Below the pieces are notes generated by a model, which had not been told where the DNA came from, did not search any database, and was given only the letters and a program-made list of their open reading frames with translations. A program made the translations under genes and the position numbers. A stretch of 64,000 bases of DNA from positions 73,878 to 137,877 of the forward strand of contig BBDJ01000011.1 in NCBI GenBank assembly GCA_001312325.1, given 5' to 3'. Shown here piece after piece: positions 41,621 to 52,799 of the stretch. Position 1 is the first letter of the stretch. Each line of letters opens with the position of its first letter. The stretch comes from Lysinibacillus pakistanensis (GTDB lineage Bacteria; Bacillota; Bacilli; Bacillales_A; Planococcaceae).

Positions 41621-42996
41621 GTGAATACATCTCATTCACAGATAAATTTGCATCATAAACAAATTTTATTATGGCTCTGTGTTCTTTCTTTTTTCAGTGT
41701 TTTAAATGAAATGGTTTTGAATGTTTCATTACCGGATATTGCTAGAGATTTTCATAAGGAACCAGCAAGTATTAACTGGATAAATACAGCGTTTATATTG
41801 ACTTTTTCCATAGGTACAGCGGTATATGGAAAACTATCGGATCAGCTAGGCATTAAAAAGCTACTACTATTTGGGATTATAGTAAACTGTATTGGATCAG
41901 TTATCGGATTTGTTGGACATTCTCTATTTCCGGTACTTATTTTGGCTAGGTTAATACAAGGAACCGGTGCAGCAGCATTTCCAGCACTTGTAATGGTTGT
42001 TGTTGCCCGCTATATTCCAAAGGAAAATAGGGGAAAGGCATTTGGGCTTATTGGGTCCATTGTAGCTATGGGAGAAGGTGTAGGGCCATTTATTGGTGGA
42101 GCAATTGCTGAATATATGCATTGGTCTTATATACTGCTTTTGCCAATTGTGACGATTATCTCAGTCCCATTCCTTGCACAATTATTAAAACAGGAAGAGG
42201 TAATAAAAGCCTCTTTGGATAATGTAGGCATACTATTTATGTCCTTGGGGATTGTATTTTTTATGATGTTTACGACATTTTATAAAATTTCCTTTTTAAT
42301 CGTTTGCTTAATCTTTTTCCTACTATTTGTTCAAAATATTAGGAGAGTATCTAATCCTTTTGTTGATCCTGCGCTAGGGAGAAATATCTCATTTATGATT
42401 GGAATTGTTTGTGGAGGACTTATATTTGGAACTGTAGCAGGGTTTATTTCAATGGTTCCTTATATGATGAAAGACGTGTATCATTTAAGTACTGTTGCAA
42501 TTGGAAGTGGAATTATTTTTCCAGGGGCAATGAGTGTAATTGTTTTCGGTTATTTAGGGGGAGTGCTTGTAGATAAAAGTGGTTCTTTATTTGTGTTAAC
42601 TACCGGAAGTGCATTTCTTGCTATCAGCTTTATAGTAGCTGCCCTTTATATAGAAACGACACCACTGCTTATAACAATCATAGTTATTTTTGTTTTTGGA
42701 GGGCTTTCTTTTACGAAAACAGTTATATCAACCATTGTTGCAAGCAGTTTGGAACAAAAGGAAGTTGGTGCTGGTATGAGTTTGCTTAATTTCACAAGCT
42801 TTTTATCAGAAGGAATAGGCATTGCAATTGTAGGTGGATTATTATCGGTACGATTGCTAAATCAGAAATTATTACCTATAAATGCTGAGCACCTGTCTAT
42901 TTGTATAGTAATATACTATTGCTGTTTGCAGGGATTATCGTTGTTAGCTATTTTGTTACTATGAATATGTATAAACGTTCCAGAATAAATATATAA
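41621..42996 (+). CDS. tet(L)-like: Tetracycline MFS efflux protein, Tet(L)-like (frameshifted near end)
   Basis: A 14-helix drug:H+ antiporter. The N terminus ([20 protein letters not shown]), [35 protein letters not shown] and VGPFIGG match Tet(K)/Tet(L) closely from memory, with many scattered changes. The frame is lost near 42896; inserting one T in the TATTTG run restores [15 protein letters not shown] and a stop at 42996, giving 458 residues, exactly the Tet(L) length. Starts with GTG. Tet(L) also exchanges Na+ or K+ for protons, so a housekeeping role is possible. Surrounded by chromosomal genes with no insertion sequence. Confidence 0.88.
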
Positions 42997-43033
42997 AAGA
43001 GTCAAACTATAATTTTTAAATAACTGTATTTTT

Positions 43034-43061
43034 AACCCCGTCCTAAATGTAGAACGGGGTT
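43034..43061. terminator. Terminator between tet gene and acetyltransferase
   Basis: AACCCCGT and ACGGGGTT form a perfect 8-bp stem with a 12-nt loop between two convergent genes. Confidence 0.75.
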
Positions 43062-43120
43062 ATGCTTGTTTGAGTTTTTTTAGATTAATTACCCTGGTAG
43101 AATAAGCTCAAGGATAGTGG

Positions 43121-43666
43121 CTACTTTTTCTCCTGCCATTCACTTGCGAGCATTCCATAAACAACATGGTTTACATAATGATCGTAAAGCCATTCTGCAG
43201 CACGAATCGTACCTTCCATAGTAAAGCCTAGTCGTTCAGGAATAGCGCGGCTTTTCGCATTGCCCTCAGCAGCACGAATTTCAACTTTATTGAGCTGTAA
43301 AACAACAAATGCATATTGTAGTAAAGCCTTAACGGTATTCGTCATAATTCCATGTCCTTGCGCCCCTTCACTGAGCCAATAGCCGATTGCCGCAATTTTA
43401 TTACTAGGATTGATGGTATTAAAGCCTGCAATTCCAACAATTTCATCATGAAAAACAATAACAAACGAAAGGCTGGTCTGTGCTTCCTGCCCCTTTATAC
43501 ACCCTTCAATATAGGCTGATGTATCAGCGACTTCTTTGGTGAAATCCAGCCATGGTAACCATTCACGTAAATAGGAGCGGGATTTGTCCGTTAATTCGAA
43601 AACGACATTTGCATCTTCTAGGGTAATAGTACGTAAGTATAAATTTGGTTTGATTTTAATAATCAA
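43121..43666 (-). CDS. RimJ/RimL-type GNAT acetyltransferase
   Basis: 181 residues with the RimJ/RimL layout: LYLRTITLEDANVVFEL at the start, IGYWLSEGAQGHGIMT in the acetyl-CoA site (Q/RGxG replaced by QGHG), LNKVEIRAAEGNAKSRAIPERLGF in motif B. Close in pattern to the ribosomal-protein-serine acetyltransferase YdaF/RimL of Bacillus. The target protein is not known. Frame intact. Single gene, convergent with the tet gene. Confidence 0.8.
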   Translation of the reverse strand: MIIKIKPNLYLRTITLEDANVVFELTDKSRSYLREWLPWLDFTKEVADTSAYIEGCIKGQEAQTSLSFVIVFHDEIVGIAGFNTINPSNKIAAIGYWLSEGAQGHGIMTNTVKALLQYAFVVLQLNKVEIRAAEGNAKSRAIPERLGFTMEGTIRAAEWLYDHYVNHVVYGMLASEWQEKK

Positions 43667-43712
43667 TAACTTTCACCTCATTGTTATTTTAAGGCATCGT
43701 GCATAAAGTTCT

Positions 43713-44509
43713 TCATTTCATGACTAAGACTGATAGCTCTTCAATAATTTCACTGAAATCCTGAACAAGCTGGGCCTGCTCATTGGTAGCATCATTGATT
43801 TGCCCCATATTTTGTTTCAGATTTTCGAGATTCCGATTAATATTTCTTAACGATGCTTCTATGTTTTCAGTGGCGCTAGAGGTTTCGAAGGAAAGCTTTC
43901 TAACTTCCTGTGCCACAATGTTAAAGCCAGCGCCATGCTGACCAGCACGAGCAGCCTCAATGGATGCATTTAAGCCAAGTAAATTCGTTTGGCGTGAGAT
44001 GCTCTTTATTAAATCAGTGACTTCATTTGTTTTTTTTCAGAATCCTCAAGGGCATGCTGTGCTTGTTTGTTAATTTCTTCGCTTGTAGCAGCTAACTCTT
44101 CAGAATGTGAGGCAATTGTATGTACTTTGTCCTGTAAACTGTTCACGATAGTATCCATTGTGCTCATATAATCTTCGAGTTTAAGTTCATTGTCGATTGG
44201 CAGTCCAAATGCAAGAGCACCTACGACTTTACCATTTTCACGAATTGGGAATGAAAAAGCATTGATGGCAACGCCGTACACATCCTCTGGTATCACAACA
44301 TCCGCATTTTGCCCATTAAAAGCAATGAAAACATTTTGGTCGTTTGTATTTACTTTTTGACCATCTTTATAGCCTGAATCTACTCGCTTGCCTGCTAAAT
44401 ATTTCACAACTATTTGACTTTCTTTTTCAACAACAGCTACAATTGCTTCTTCTTTTAATGCAAGGTGGATATACGGTACTGAAAGGGATAGTGCTTCAAT
44501 AATTTTCAT
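43713..44509 (-). CDS. Soluble chemoreceptor-like protein, YfmS type (frameshifted)
   Basis: About 265 residues. The ATG at 44509 (GGAGGAA upstream) is chosen over a longer frame. Residues 1-130 form a sensor domain ([16 protein letters not shown]) without membrane segments; residues 140-265 are a short methyl-accepting signalling hairpin with [11 protein letters not shown] and, after a shift in the A-run near 44031, the conserved tip [20 protein letters not shown]. Soluble short receptors of this kind (YfmS) signal to CheA/CheW or to other partners. Confidence 0.8.
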
Positions 44510-44809
44510 AAAAATTCCTCCAAGTCTGTGCAACGAAAATAGTCTAGTCATCGGCTCACTTTGACAATGATTGCTAGATGATTACTTTCACTGTAGCACA
44601 ATAATTGCCAACTCAAAATAGTAAATCTAAATTTTTTTATTAAGAAAAATAGAGAAATTATTTATAGTGAAAATGTCAAATAAAATATAACAATAAAAAT
44701 AAAATTAGAAATAAATTTGTCGATTTTTTTGACGGCCTATCGTGTGTTTTAATGAAAATTGTATTAGAATGAATAGTATTATTGGTTTGTATGTTAAGGA
44801 GCGAGACAC

Positions 44810-45977
44810 ATGGACTTTATTCAAAAGGGGACAAGGGCGTTTCATAAAGCAAATTGGGCTTTATTTTTAGCAGGCTTTATTACCTTTGCCAACCTCTATA
44901 TAACGCAGCCTTTACTGCCAACGTTTGCAGCGGAGTTTCATGTATCACCAGCCGTTGCGAGCTTATCGCTATCAGTGACTACCTTTGCACTATCTATCAG
45001 CATGATTATTGTTGGCTCATTGTCTGAGGCTTGGGGAAGAAAATCATTAATGACTATTTCGATTTTTGCTGCATCGATCCTTACCCTAGCGCTTGCCTTT
45101 TCACCAAATTTTGAAATGATTTTAGTGCTCCGAGTACTACAAGGAGTAGTTTTTGCGGGTTTGCCTGCTATTGCCATGGCATATTTAGGAGAGGAAATCG
45201 ACCCATCTAGTTTAGGTGTGGCTATGGGCTTGTACATAAGTGGAAACTCAGTTGGGGGACTTAGTGGACGGGTTATTATCGGAACATTAACAGATCTTTA
45301 TAATTGGCAGGTTGGCATGATTGTACTTGGTATAATTAGTCTACTCATTAGCCTGATATTTGTCTGGATGCTGCCGAATTCCAAGCATTTTACGGCTCGA
45401 TCTTTGCAAATAAAAGCATTAACGACCTCACTTATACAACATTTAAAGGACCCATCAATGCTTTGTTTGTTCGGCATTAGCTTTGTTTTAATGGGAAGCT
45501 TTGTTACGCTTTATAACTATATAGGCTTTAAATTAATGGCATCGCCCTATAATTTAAGTGCTACAATTGTTGGGTGGATATTTATTATTTACTTGGTCGG
45601 TACACTCAGTTCTGCTTGGTTCGGCGGTTTAGCTGATCGATATGGACGTCAAAAAAATGCTGCTATTGTCAATTGCTATTATGCTGATAGGGGCCATCCT
45701 TACATTACACGGCTTTCTGAGTTTGAAGATTATTGGCATTACCGTTTTTACATTTGGTTTCTTTGCGGCACACTCGATTGCTAGCGGATGGGTTAGTAAA
45801 AGAGCCACTCATGATAAAGCACAAGCGTCCTCACTTTATTTATTTTTCTATTATTTTGGCTCTAGTGTTGGAGGAACAGTGGGAGGCATATTTTGGATGC
45901 ATTTCGGCTGGATAGGTGTTATTACGATGATTGCTGTATTTTTAGCCGTTGCCTGCTTCCTATCTTTTTTTTATTAA
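44810..45977 (+). CDS. MFS transporter, YnfM-like (frameshifted)
   Basis: A 12-helix major facilitator. ITFANLYITQPLLPTFAAEF in helix 1, GSLSEAWGRKSLM as motif A, RVLQGVVFAGLPAIAMAYL in helix 4. The frame breaks in the A-run at 45651-45656 inside the second motif A copy (GLADRYGRQKN) and resumes KMLLLSIAIMLIGAIL. The C-terminal end near the T-run at 45966-45973 may also be misread by a few residues. Ribosome binding site AAGGAGCG. The pattern is that of YnfM/YgaY-type drug or metabolite exporters; substrate unknown. Confidence 0.8.
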
Positions 45978-46042
45978 AGGGCTTTATTAAAAAACAACAT
46001 ATAGCAGTGGGCACTAGGAATTATTGATTGTGAGGTGCTATT

Positions 46043-46771
46043 TTGTTCGAACTTATTATCTTTTTTTTAATTATCTTGTTTGCCTCGATTTTGCAAACAA
46101 GCTCAGGTTTTGGCTTTTCAATCATCGCCACGCCATTATTGTTGGTACTATTTTCGCCACAGGAAGCCATACAAATCAATATCCTTTTATCTTTAGTTAT
46201 TTCATTTACATTAATATGGAAGATCAGACAGGATGTTGATTTTAGTTTATTAAAGAAAATTGTAATGGGTAGTTTAATTGGTGCACCCTTTGGTAGTGTG
46301 ATATTTTCGTTTGTCAACATCATCACTTTTAAATTAATTATTGCTATCACATTAATAGGATTAACAATTCTACTTATTAAAAATTTATCTTTTCAACCAA
46401 CGACAAAAGGAGATTATGGAGTAGGCTTTTTATCAGGATTGTTAACTACAAGTATTGGGATGGCTGGACCCCCATTATTACTTTATTTTGCAGGTACAAT
46501 GAAAAGTAAGGAAATGATTAGAGCTACAACTTTAGCCTACTATATTTTTATTTACCTAATTAGTTTACTCTTCCAATTAACAATGACAGGTACAAATAAA
46601 ACAGTTTGGGTTAATAGTTTGTATGCATTGCCAATTTTACTAATAGGTTTAGCTGTAGGGCAAATTTTCTTTAATAGGCTCGACCAAAAGCTTTTTTCAA
46701 GGTTGATTAATATGATGCTATTTGCTGCAGGTGTTATTCTATTAATTCAAACTATATTTGCTATGTTTTAA
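46043..46771 (+). CDS. TauE/SafE family permease
   Basis: 242 residues with eight hydrophobic segments and the two TauE/SafE repeats: LQTSSGFGFSIIATPLLL in the first, GLLTTSIGMAGPPLLLYFAG in the second. TTG start with GAGGTG 7 bp upstream. The family exports or imports sulfite, sulfonates or other anions. Frame intact. Single gene after the MFS gene. Confidence 0.85.
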   Translation: MFELIIFFLIILFASILQTSSGFGFSIIATPLLLVLFSPQEAIQINILLSLVISFTLIWKIRQDVDFSLLKKIVMGSLIGAPFGSVIFSFVNIITFKLIIAITLIGLTILLIKNLSFQPTTKGDYGVGFLSGLLTTSIGMAGPPLLLYFAGTMKSKEMIRATTLAYYIFIYLISLLFQLTMTGTNKTVWVNSLYALPILLIGLAVGQIFFNRLDQKLFSRLINMMLFAAGVILLIQTIFAMF

Positions 46772-46842
46772 GAGTTACTATTTGTTATAAGCGAACGAAT
46801 CGGTATAATAAATGACGAGCTAAAAAGAGGAGAGGAAATACT

Positions 46843-47515
46843 ATGTTTACGCGTTATAAAGGAATTTATCTTATCTTTGCGTTGCTTACAGTGACTTTTA
46901 TTGTGACAGGTTGCGGAGCAGCTAAAGAACAAGAACAACCTGAGGGTAAGAAGGCACAGGAATCGGAAGAAAAAGTAGATTATTCTTCTGAAGTGAAGGA
47001 AAATCCAATTGTGACAATTACGATGGAAAATGGCGAAAAAAATCGTCATCGAATTAGAGCCTTCTACAGCACCGAACACAGTAGCTAATTTTATTTCTTT
47101 AGTTAACAAAGGCTTTTATGATGGTCTTATTTTCCATCGCGTTATTCCTGGTTTTATGATTCAAGGGGGAGATCCTTCAGGTAATGGTATGGGTGGACCA
47201 GACTATTCGATAGAAGGTGAGTTTTCTTCTAATGGCTTTAAAAACGATTTGAAGCATGAACGTGGGGTTATTTCAATGGCACGTTCGGGGGACCCGAATT
47301 CTGCGGGATCACAATTTTTCATTATGGTAGATACAGCATCACATCTTGATGGTCAATATGCTGCTTTTGGGAAAGTGATTGAGGGGATGGAAACAGCGGA
47401 TGCGATTGTTGCTGTTGAACGAGATGGTGAAAAGCCATTGGAAGATCAGCGAATGAAAAAGGTGGAAGTGGATACAAAGGGCTTTGATTACCCAGCTCCA
47501 AAAGTTTTAAAATAA
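46843..47515 (+). CDS. Lipoprotein peptidyl-prolyl isomerase, cyclophilin type (frameshifted)
   Basis: An extracytoplasmic folding factor. It has a lipoprotein signal (basic RYK, hydrophobic core, VTGC with the cysteine at about residue 25), a charged linker, then a cyclophilin domain. The frame shifts in the A-run at 47036-47042; beyond it are FHRVIPGFMIQGGDPSGNG, MARSGDPNSAGSQFF and HLDGQYAAFGKV, covering the catalytic Arg and the Q/F/H substrate pocket. Ribosome binding site AGAGGAGAGG. Followed by a terminator. Confidence 0.88.
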
Positions 47516-47522
47516 AGTGCTA

Positions 47523-47570
47523 CCCAATTAGTTTTTGCACTAAATGATTGTGAACTTAATTGGTTTTTTT
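47523..47570. terminator. Terminator after cyclophilin gene
   Basis: CCAATTA and TAATTGG, then seven T on the plus strand; it lies just beyond the 3' end of the convergent BRCT gene too. Confidence 0.7.
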
Positions 47571-47577
47571 AAGTTCT

Positions 47578-47896
47578 TTACATCGAAATAAGCCAAATAA
47601 AATCATCCTCAACAATCATTTGAATGTCTAGGCCGAGTCTAATCAATTGCTCGGCTTTTAATTGTTTTGTACTGAACCCTCGATGATTCTTTCCAAGAAT
47701 AACGAAATCTGTCTCCTTTGTAACAGCACCTTGTACTATCCCTCCACAAGCCCTCACTTTTTTTCGCAGCTTCTGCACGTATCATCGTGGAAAGAGCCCC
47801 TGTAAAGACAATTTGTTTATTATAAAATGGATGCATGAAGCATTCAGATGGGTCAGAAAGATAAATGATTTCAGTGTTGTTGTTATTTTTGTCCAT
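47578..47896 (-). CDS. Stand-alone BRCT-domain protein (frameshifted)
   Basis: About 105 residues from ATG 47896 (TAAGGAGA upstream). After a short polar start comes a single BRCT domain: NKQIVFTGALSTMIRAEA, then, with one A removed near 47763, KKVRACGGIVQGAVTKETDFVILG and the conserved Trp near the end (DDFIWLISM). In bacteria BRCT normally ends NAD-dependent DNA ligase; independent copies are less usual and may bind DNA ends or partners. Lies between cyclophilin and fabI. Confidence 0.75.
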
Positions 47897-47956
47897 GTTG
47901 ATTCTCCTTATGTGAATGCTAAAGGATTTCACTCTCGATCGTGCAAATTAAGAAAA

Positions 47957-47998
47957 GGAAGCATGAAAAATCAATGACGATTTTCCATGCTTCTTTGT
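47957..47998. terminator. Bidirectional terminator by fabI
   Basis: GAAGCATG..AAAATC pairs with GATTTT..CATGCTTC, with T-rich sequence on both sides (TTCTTTG, TTTTCTTAATTT). It ends fabI on the minus strand. Confidence 0.8.
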
Positions 47999-48000
47999 AT

Positions 48001-48783
48001 TTATCCCATAATATTATAGCCAGCGTCGATGTAAATTGTTTCGCCTGTAACGCCTCGAGATAGGTGAGAAAGCATCACAATTGTCATATCTGCTACTTCG
48101 TCTTGCTGAACATTACGCTTTAATGGAGCTGTTTCTTCGATTTTGTGTAAAATTGTGTTGAAGGAAGGAACGCCTTTTGCTGCAAGTGTACGAATCGCTC
48201 CAGCTGAAATCGCATTGACACGAATATTATCCTTCCCGATATCTGCAGCAAGGTAGCGCATAGAAGCCTCTAATGCTGCTTTCGCTACACCCATTACATT
48301 GTAACCGTCAAGCACACGCTCTGCGCCTAAATAGCTCATAGTTACTATTGAACCGCCTTCAGTCATATAAGGATGTGCCGCTTTTGCTGCTGAGATAAGG
48401 GAATACGCACTAGTATCTTGTGCAAATGCATAGCCATCGCGAGTTGTCTCTAAGAAACGGTTGTGTAAATCTTCTGCATTGGCAAACGCTACAGAGTGTA
48501 CAATACCATGAATAATACCTACTTTTGAACCGATTTCATCAAAGGCAGCCTTTGTGCTGTCATCGCTGTTCACGTCACATTGCACAATCAATGAATTAGA
48601 TTGTCCGATATTTTCTAATTGCTTTTGTAATTTTTTTAATGAACGTTCTTGGCGATAGGTGAAAATAACATTTGCGCCGACATCAAATAAACGTTTTGCG
48701 ATGCCCCAAGCAATACTCCGATCATTTGCCACACCCATTACCACAATATTTTTATCTTTTAATTGTAATAAATTATCCATCAT
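48001..48783 (-). CDS. fabI: Enoyl-[acyl-carrier-protein] reductase FabI
   Basis: Last step of each fatty-acid elongation cycle, NAD(P)H-dependent. 260 residues with an intact frame. The cofactor loop reads GVANDRSIAWGIAK, and the catalytic Tyr and Lys are in DGYNVMGVAKAALE with the FabI spacing of six residues. The C terminus IYIDAGYNIMG is typical. Single gene with a FapR box about 35 bp upstream, so its expression should follow malonyl-CoA. Confidence 0.95.
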   Translation of the reverse strand: MMDNLLQLKDKNIVVMGVANDRSIAWGIAKRLFDVGANVIFTYRQERSLKKLQKQLENIGQSNSLIVQCDVNSDDSTKAAFDEIGSKVGIIHGIVHSVAFANAEDLHNRFLETTRDGYAFAQDTSAYSLISAAKAAHPYMTEGGSIVTMSYLGAERVLDGYNVMGVAKAALEASMRYLAADIGKDNIRVNAISAGAIRTLAAKGVPSFNTILHKIEETAPLKRNVQQDEVADMTIVMLSHLSRGVTGETIYIDAGYNIMG

Positions 48784-48817
48784 TTATACGAACCCCTTTA
48801 TGAAATAATATCTGTTA

Positions 48818-48834
48818 TTAGTACCAACTACTAA
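48818..48834 (-). promoter_or_regulatory. FapR operator upstream of fabI
   Basis: TTAGTA-N5-TACTAA is a perfect inverted repeat and fits the FapR box of Bacillus lipid genes. It lies in the fabI promoter region. Confidence 0.8.
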
Positions 48835-48984
48835 AATCTTATCATACATAAAAAATGGTTGCAATAACAAGATGACAGGGGGCCACAATTTTAAAAAAAC
48901 GGTACAAAAAAATCATCTCTAGTTTATGTAGAGACGAATCCAATTGCATGCATTATGAAGATTTTTATATAAATCTAAGGCATT

Positions 48985-49019
48985 TAAAATAAGAAGGCAC
49001 CCAGCTTTGGATGCCTTCA
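48985..49019 (-). terminator. Terminator after ferredoxin gene
   Basis: On the minus strand GAAGGCATCC pairs with GGGTGCCTTC, then TTATTTT. Ten bases past the ferredoxin stop. Confidence 0.8.
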
Positions 49020-49028
49020 ACGTTTCAT

Positions 49029-49292
<264 letters not shown>

Positions 49293-49384
49293 TTACAATG
49301 TTCCTACAAAGCTTCATTCTCATTTTAAAGATGTTTATCTGACATTTCAACATAAATACTATGAAATTGGAGGAATTTGCGTCT

Positions 49385-50411
49385 ATGTTTCATCAAATTC
49401 TATTGCAAATCTTTCAAAAGCTCAATAACGAGAGAACAATTTCTGCTGCTTACCATATATTAAGAGGAAAGCGCTCAGGTCAGACGATACAAGACATTGG
49501 GCTATTTCAGCTACATCCTTACTTTGGATTATTAGCAAAGCTACCGAGACCAACATTTGATAATGCTGTAAAGTTATTTTCGCAATATAGTTGGTTAGAT
49601 ATACAGGAATCTGGTCACTATTCCCTGAAAAAGCTCGGTTTACAGCGAGCAGAGCAAACGCCTGCTTTTTTTATTTGATGGATGGCATTATCGAGGAAAT
49701 GAACATATTTTTTTTGCAAGATTGTCTTTGATTGTACAAAGCCTCTCTTATCAAAATGCTGGAGTACGTTCTTTTTCTCCAATCAGTAGAGATGTAACGA
49801 TTCAGTCATGGGTTCGCTCATTTTTACTAAAGCATAATTATCAGGATCGGCATTTACAGGAACAATTATTAGTAGAATGCGAAAGAGCGCTTGCAGAATT
49901 GCCCCAAGCAGATACCAATAAACAGCTTGTCCTTTATCGATTAAGCGGTCAGAATTTACCAGGATGGACGTGGCAGCAGCTTGCTAGTGAGCGTAAGGAA
50001 GTCGTTTTAGATAGTCAATTGGCATTTATTGAACTTCTACATACATTATTAAATGAAGTACATCAAAAGGGGTATCCTTTGCTTAGTGAAATTGCAGAGG
50101 GATTAAGGGTAAAGGCATTAATCACCGATTCTGCACAACAAACAGCATATTTATATGAGCAGGGCTATTCAATTGAGCAAATTGTGCAAATAAGAAAGCT
50201 TAAACAAAGTACCATTGAGGATCATTTAGTAGAATTAGCCATGTATGAACCGAACTTTTCGATTGGTTCTTTCGTCTCTTATGAGGAAGCAGAAAAGGTT
50301 TGGCAAGCCTCGAAACAATATCAAACGAAGAAGTTAAAAACATTGCATGAAGTAGTTGAAGGCATGAGTTATTTCCAATTAAAACTTATCCTTGCGAAAG
50401 GAGAAGTGTAG
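49385..50411 (+). CDS. ypbB: RecQ-associated protein YpbB (frameshifted)
   Basis: About 342 residues; helix-turn-helix protein of unknown biochemical role always next to recQ/recS in Bacillales. Start at 49385 (MFHQILLQIFQKLNNERT) because TTGGAGG lies 11 bp upstream; the ATG at 49361 has no such site. One base is off in the T-run near 49670, after which FDGWHYRGNEHIFF follows. The C-terminal part has an HTH (TAYLYEQGYSIEQIVQIRKL). It abuts recQ with no gap. Confidence 0.85.
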
Positions 50412-51857
50412 ATGGAGCTTGAACAAGCATTAGCGAAATATTTTGGGTATACAACATTCCGTCCCGGACAAAAGGAGGTCATTGAAGCGATTCTGCAAGA
50501 AAAAGATGTAATCGCTTTGTTGCCAACTGGAATGGGGAAGTCATTATGCTATCAATTATCGGGCTATATTTTGCAAAAACCAGTACTTATTGTTTCTCCC
50601 TTGCTTTCGTTAATGCAAGATCAGGTTGAGGAGCTAAAACGTTTTGGAGAAAAGAGAGTTGTTGCCCTAAATTCTTTTTTTAACCATCACTGAAAAACGG
50701 TATGCCCTGCATTTTTTAGAGCAATATCGTTTTATTTTTACTTCACCAGAAATGCTGCTTCAGCCGCAAGTGCAGGAAAAGCTTTCGCAAATAAAGCTAG
50801 GTCTTATTGTTGTAGACGAAGCACATTGTATTTCGCAATGGGGATTTGATTTTCGACCGGATTATTTACGGATTGGTCAATGGTTTTCTCAGGTAAATCG
50901 CCCCCCGGTTTTAGCCCTGTCGGCAACTGCAACTGAAAAGGTCGTTAAGGATATATCTAAAACATTGTCGTTAATTAACCCGTTTGAATTTATGTACGAT
51001 GTAGATCGCCCCAATATTCATTTAGGGCGTGTTACCTTTGAAGATAAAGCGGATAAAGCGCAGTGGATATTGCAGCATATAAAAAAAACAGCAGGACCAG
51101 GTATCTTATATCTGTCCTCAAGGAAGCGTGCAGAACAATACTGTGAGGTGCTGATTCAAGCAGGTATTCGCACAGCAGCTTATCATGCTGGCTACGGTGC
51201 AGAGGATCGTCAGTTTATCCAGCAACAATTTATTGATGGTGAACTTGATTGGATAGTGGCGACAAATGCCTTTGGGATGGGGATTAATAAACAAGATATT
51301 CGACAGATTATTCATGAAACGATGCCTGCGAATGTAGAGAATTATATGCAGGAAATAGGTCGAGCAGGCCGCGATGGTCAGCCAGCGATTGCCATTTTAC
51401 TGTATAGTGAAGGTGACGAGGAGCTTGCGAAATTTGTTGTAACAGGAGATTTACCGACTTCTGGTCATGTCGAACGCTATCAAGAATTACTAAATCAACG
51501 TTTACAACCATCCCAAATGCTGAAAAATGGGGAGCTAAGTGAAACGGCCTTTCGTGTGCTAAATTTTTGGTTACAACAAGAAAGTGTGGAACAGGTAAAG
51601 GCACGATTAACTCAATTGGCATTAGAAAAATACAGGGCTGTCGATGAAATGAAAAAAAATTACTCAGACAAAAGACTGTATTCGCGCACAACTAGTCGGG
51701 TATTTTGGGCAAAAATTGCAGAAAAAAACCGGAAAACTGTTGTGAAAATTGTGGAATCCATTATGATGAAATCAATAAAGTACGCTTGGAGGAAGAAAGA
51801 AAAATAGAAATGATTCCATGGGAAAGCCGTTTAAAGCAACTCTTAATGGGTAATTAG
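50412..51857 (+). CDS. recS: RecQ-family ATP-dependent DNA helicase (frameshifted)
   Basis: About 481 residues. Motif 0 GYTTFRPGQKEVI, Walker A LLPTGMGKSLCYQ, DEAH box VVDEAHCISQWGFDFR, SALSATAT-type motif, and motif VI IGRAGRDGQ. Frame breaks: T-run near 50685, A-run near 51655, A-run near 51730. Repairing the last two restores a zinc-binding end (KDCIRAQLVGYFGQKL, CCENCGIHYD) and a stop at 51857. B. subtilis keeps a RecQ paralogue (RecS) in exactly this place after ypbB. It acts in recombination and fork repair. Confidence 0.9.
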
Positions 51858-51943
51858 GTTACAATTGACGGTCATTTACTTTTTTTCGCAAAATTCGTCA
51901 TAATAGAATGATAGAAAGCGTAGTAAGGTTGGGGGAAAGTCGA

Positions 51944-52700
51944 ATGAGTAAAGAAGATTACCGCGATAAAATTGAAGAGCATCGACAATCATTTGAAAAT
52001 GAGGAAAAGGATCAGCAAAATTTATCAAGAGTTTCAAGAATGAATAAAAATGGAAGTCCTAATAAAAAGCCAAAAAAAGACAAAACGTAAAATGCCTTTA
52101 ATGACGATTCTCTTTGTAATCTTTATCTTAATTCCATTTTCAATTTTAATCTATTTTTTTAAAATTTTACGAACCAGGTAAATCGATTGAAGAGGCTGAA
52201 AAAAATACCTCTGAACAAGTTTTAGAAATTGATAAATCGGGAAATAAAACGGATGCCGCTGGGGCGACTGGCAATAAAAAAAGAAGATGATAAAGCGAAA
52301 AAGGAAGCGGAGAATCAATCTAAAAAAAGACGCTGAAAAATTAGCGGCTGAACAAAAGGCTACTCAGGAAGCAAAGAAGGCTGAGGAGCTAGAAAGGCTG
52401 AAGAAACTAGAAAGGCCGAGGAAGCTAAAAAAAGCTGAGCAAGCTAAACTAGCACAACAGCAAGCAGAGGCAGCAAGAAAAGCGGAGGAGGCTAAAAAGG
52501 CGGAACAAGCACGTAAGGCTGAAGAGGCAAAGAATGCTGCAAAAGCAAGTACCCATACAGTGAAGGAAAATGAAAATTTATATCGTATTGCCTTGAATCA
52601 TTACGGTGATGGAAGTGAAGCTACGCTTGCAAAAATTCGTGCAGCAAATGGCATGTCTTCGAATACAGTAATGGTTGGGCAAGTAATTAAATTACCATAA
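51944..52700 (+). CDS. ypbE: Membrane protein with C-terminal LysM domain, YpbE type (frameshifted)
   Basis: About 250 residues. MSKEDYRDKIEEHRQSF at 51944 (GGGGGAAAG upstream), then a membrane helix (MPLMTILFVIFILIPFSIL), a long Lys/Ala/Glu coiled linker with KAEEAKKAE-type repeats and a C-terminal LysM (STHTVKENENLYRIALNHYG). Single A/T extras near 52065, 52165 and 52277 break the frame. The LysM domain should bind peptidoglycan outside the membrane. Equivalent to YpbE following recS in B. subtilis; ypbD is absent here. Confidence 0.8.
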
Positions 52701-52799
52701 GAAAAATGGGTGTCATTCTTTGGCAATGAAGTTTTTCTAGTATAAAATAATGGACAAACGTTAACAACAAAAAGGTTGATGCGTTCGTCTGATTTAGTA

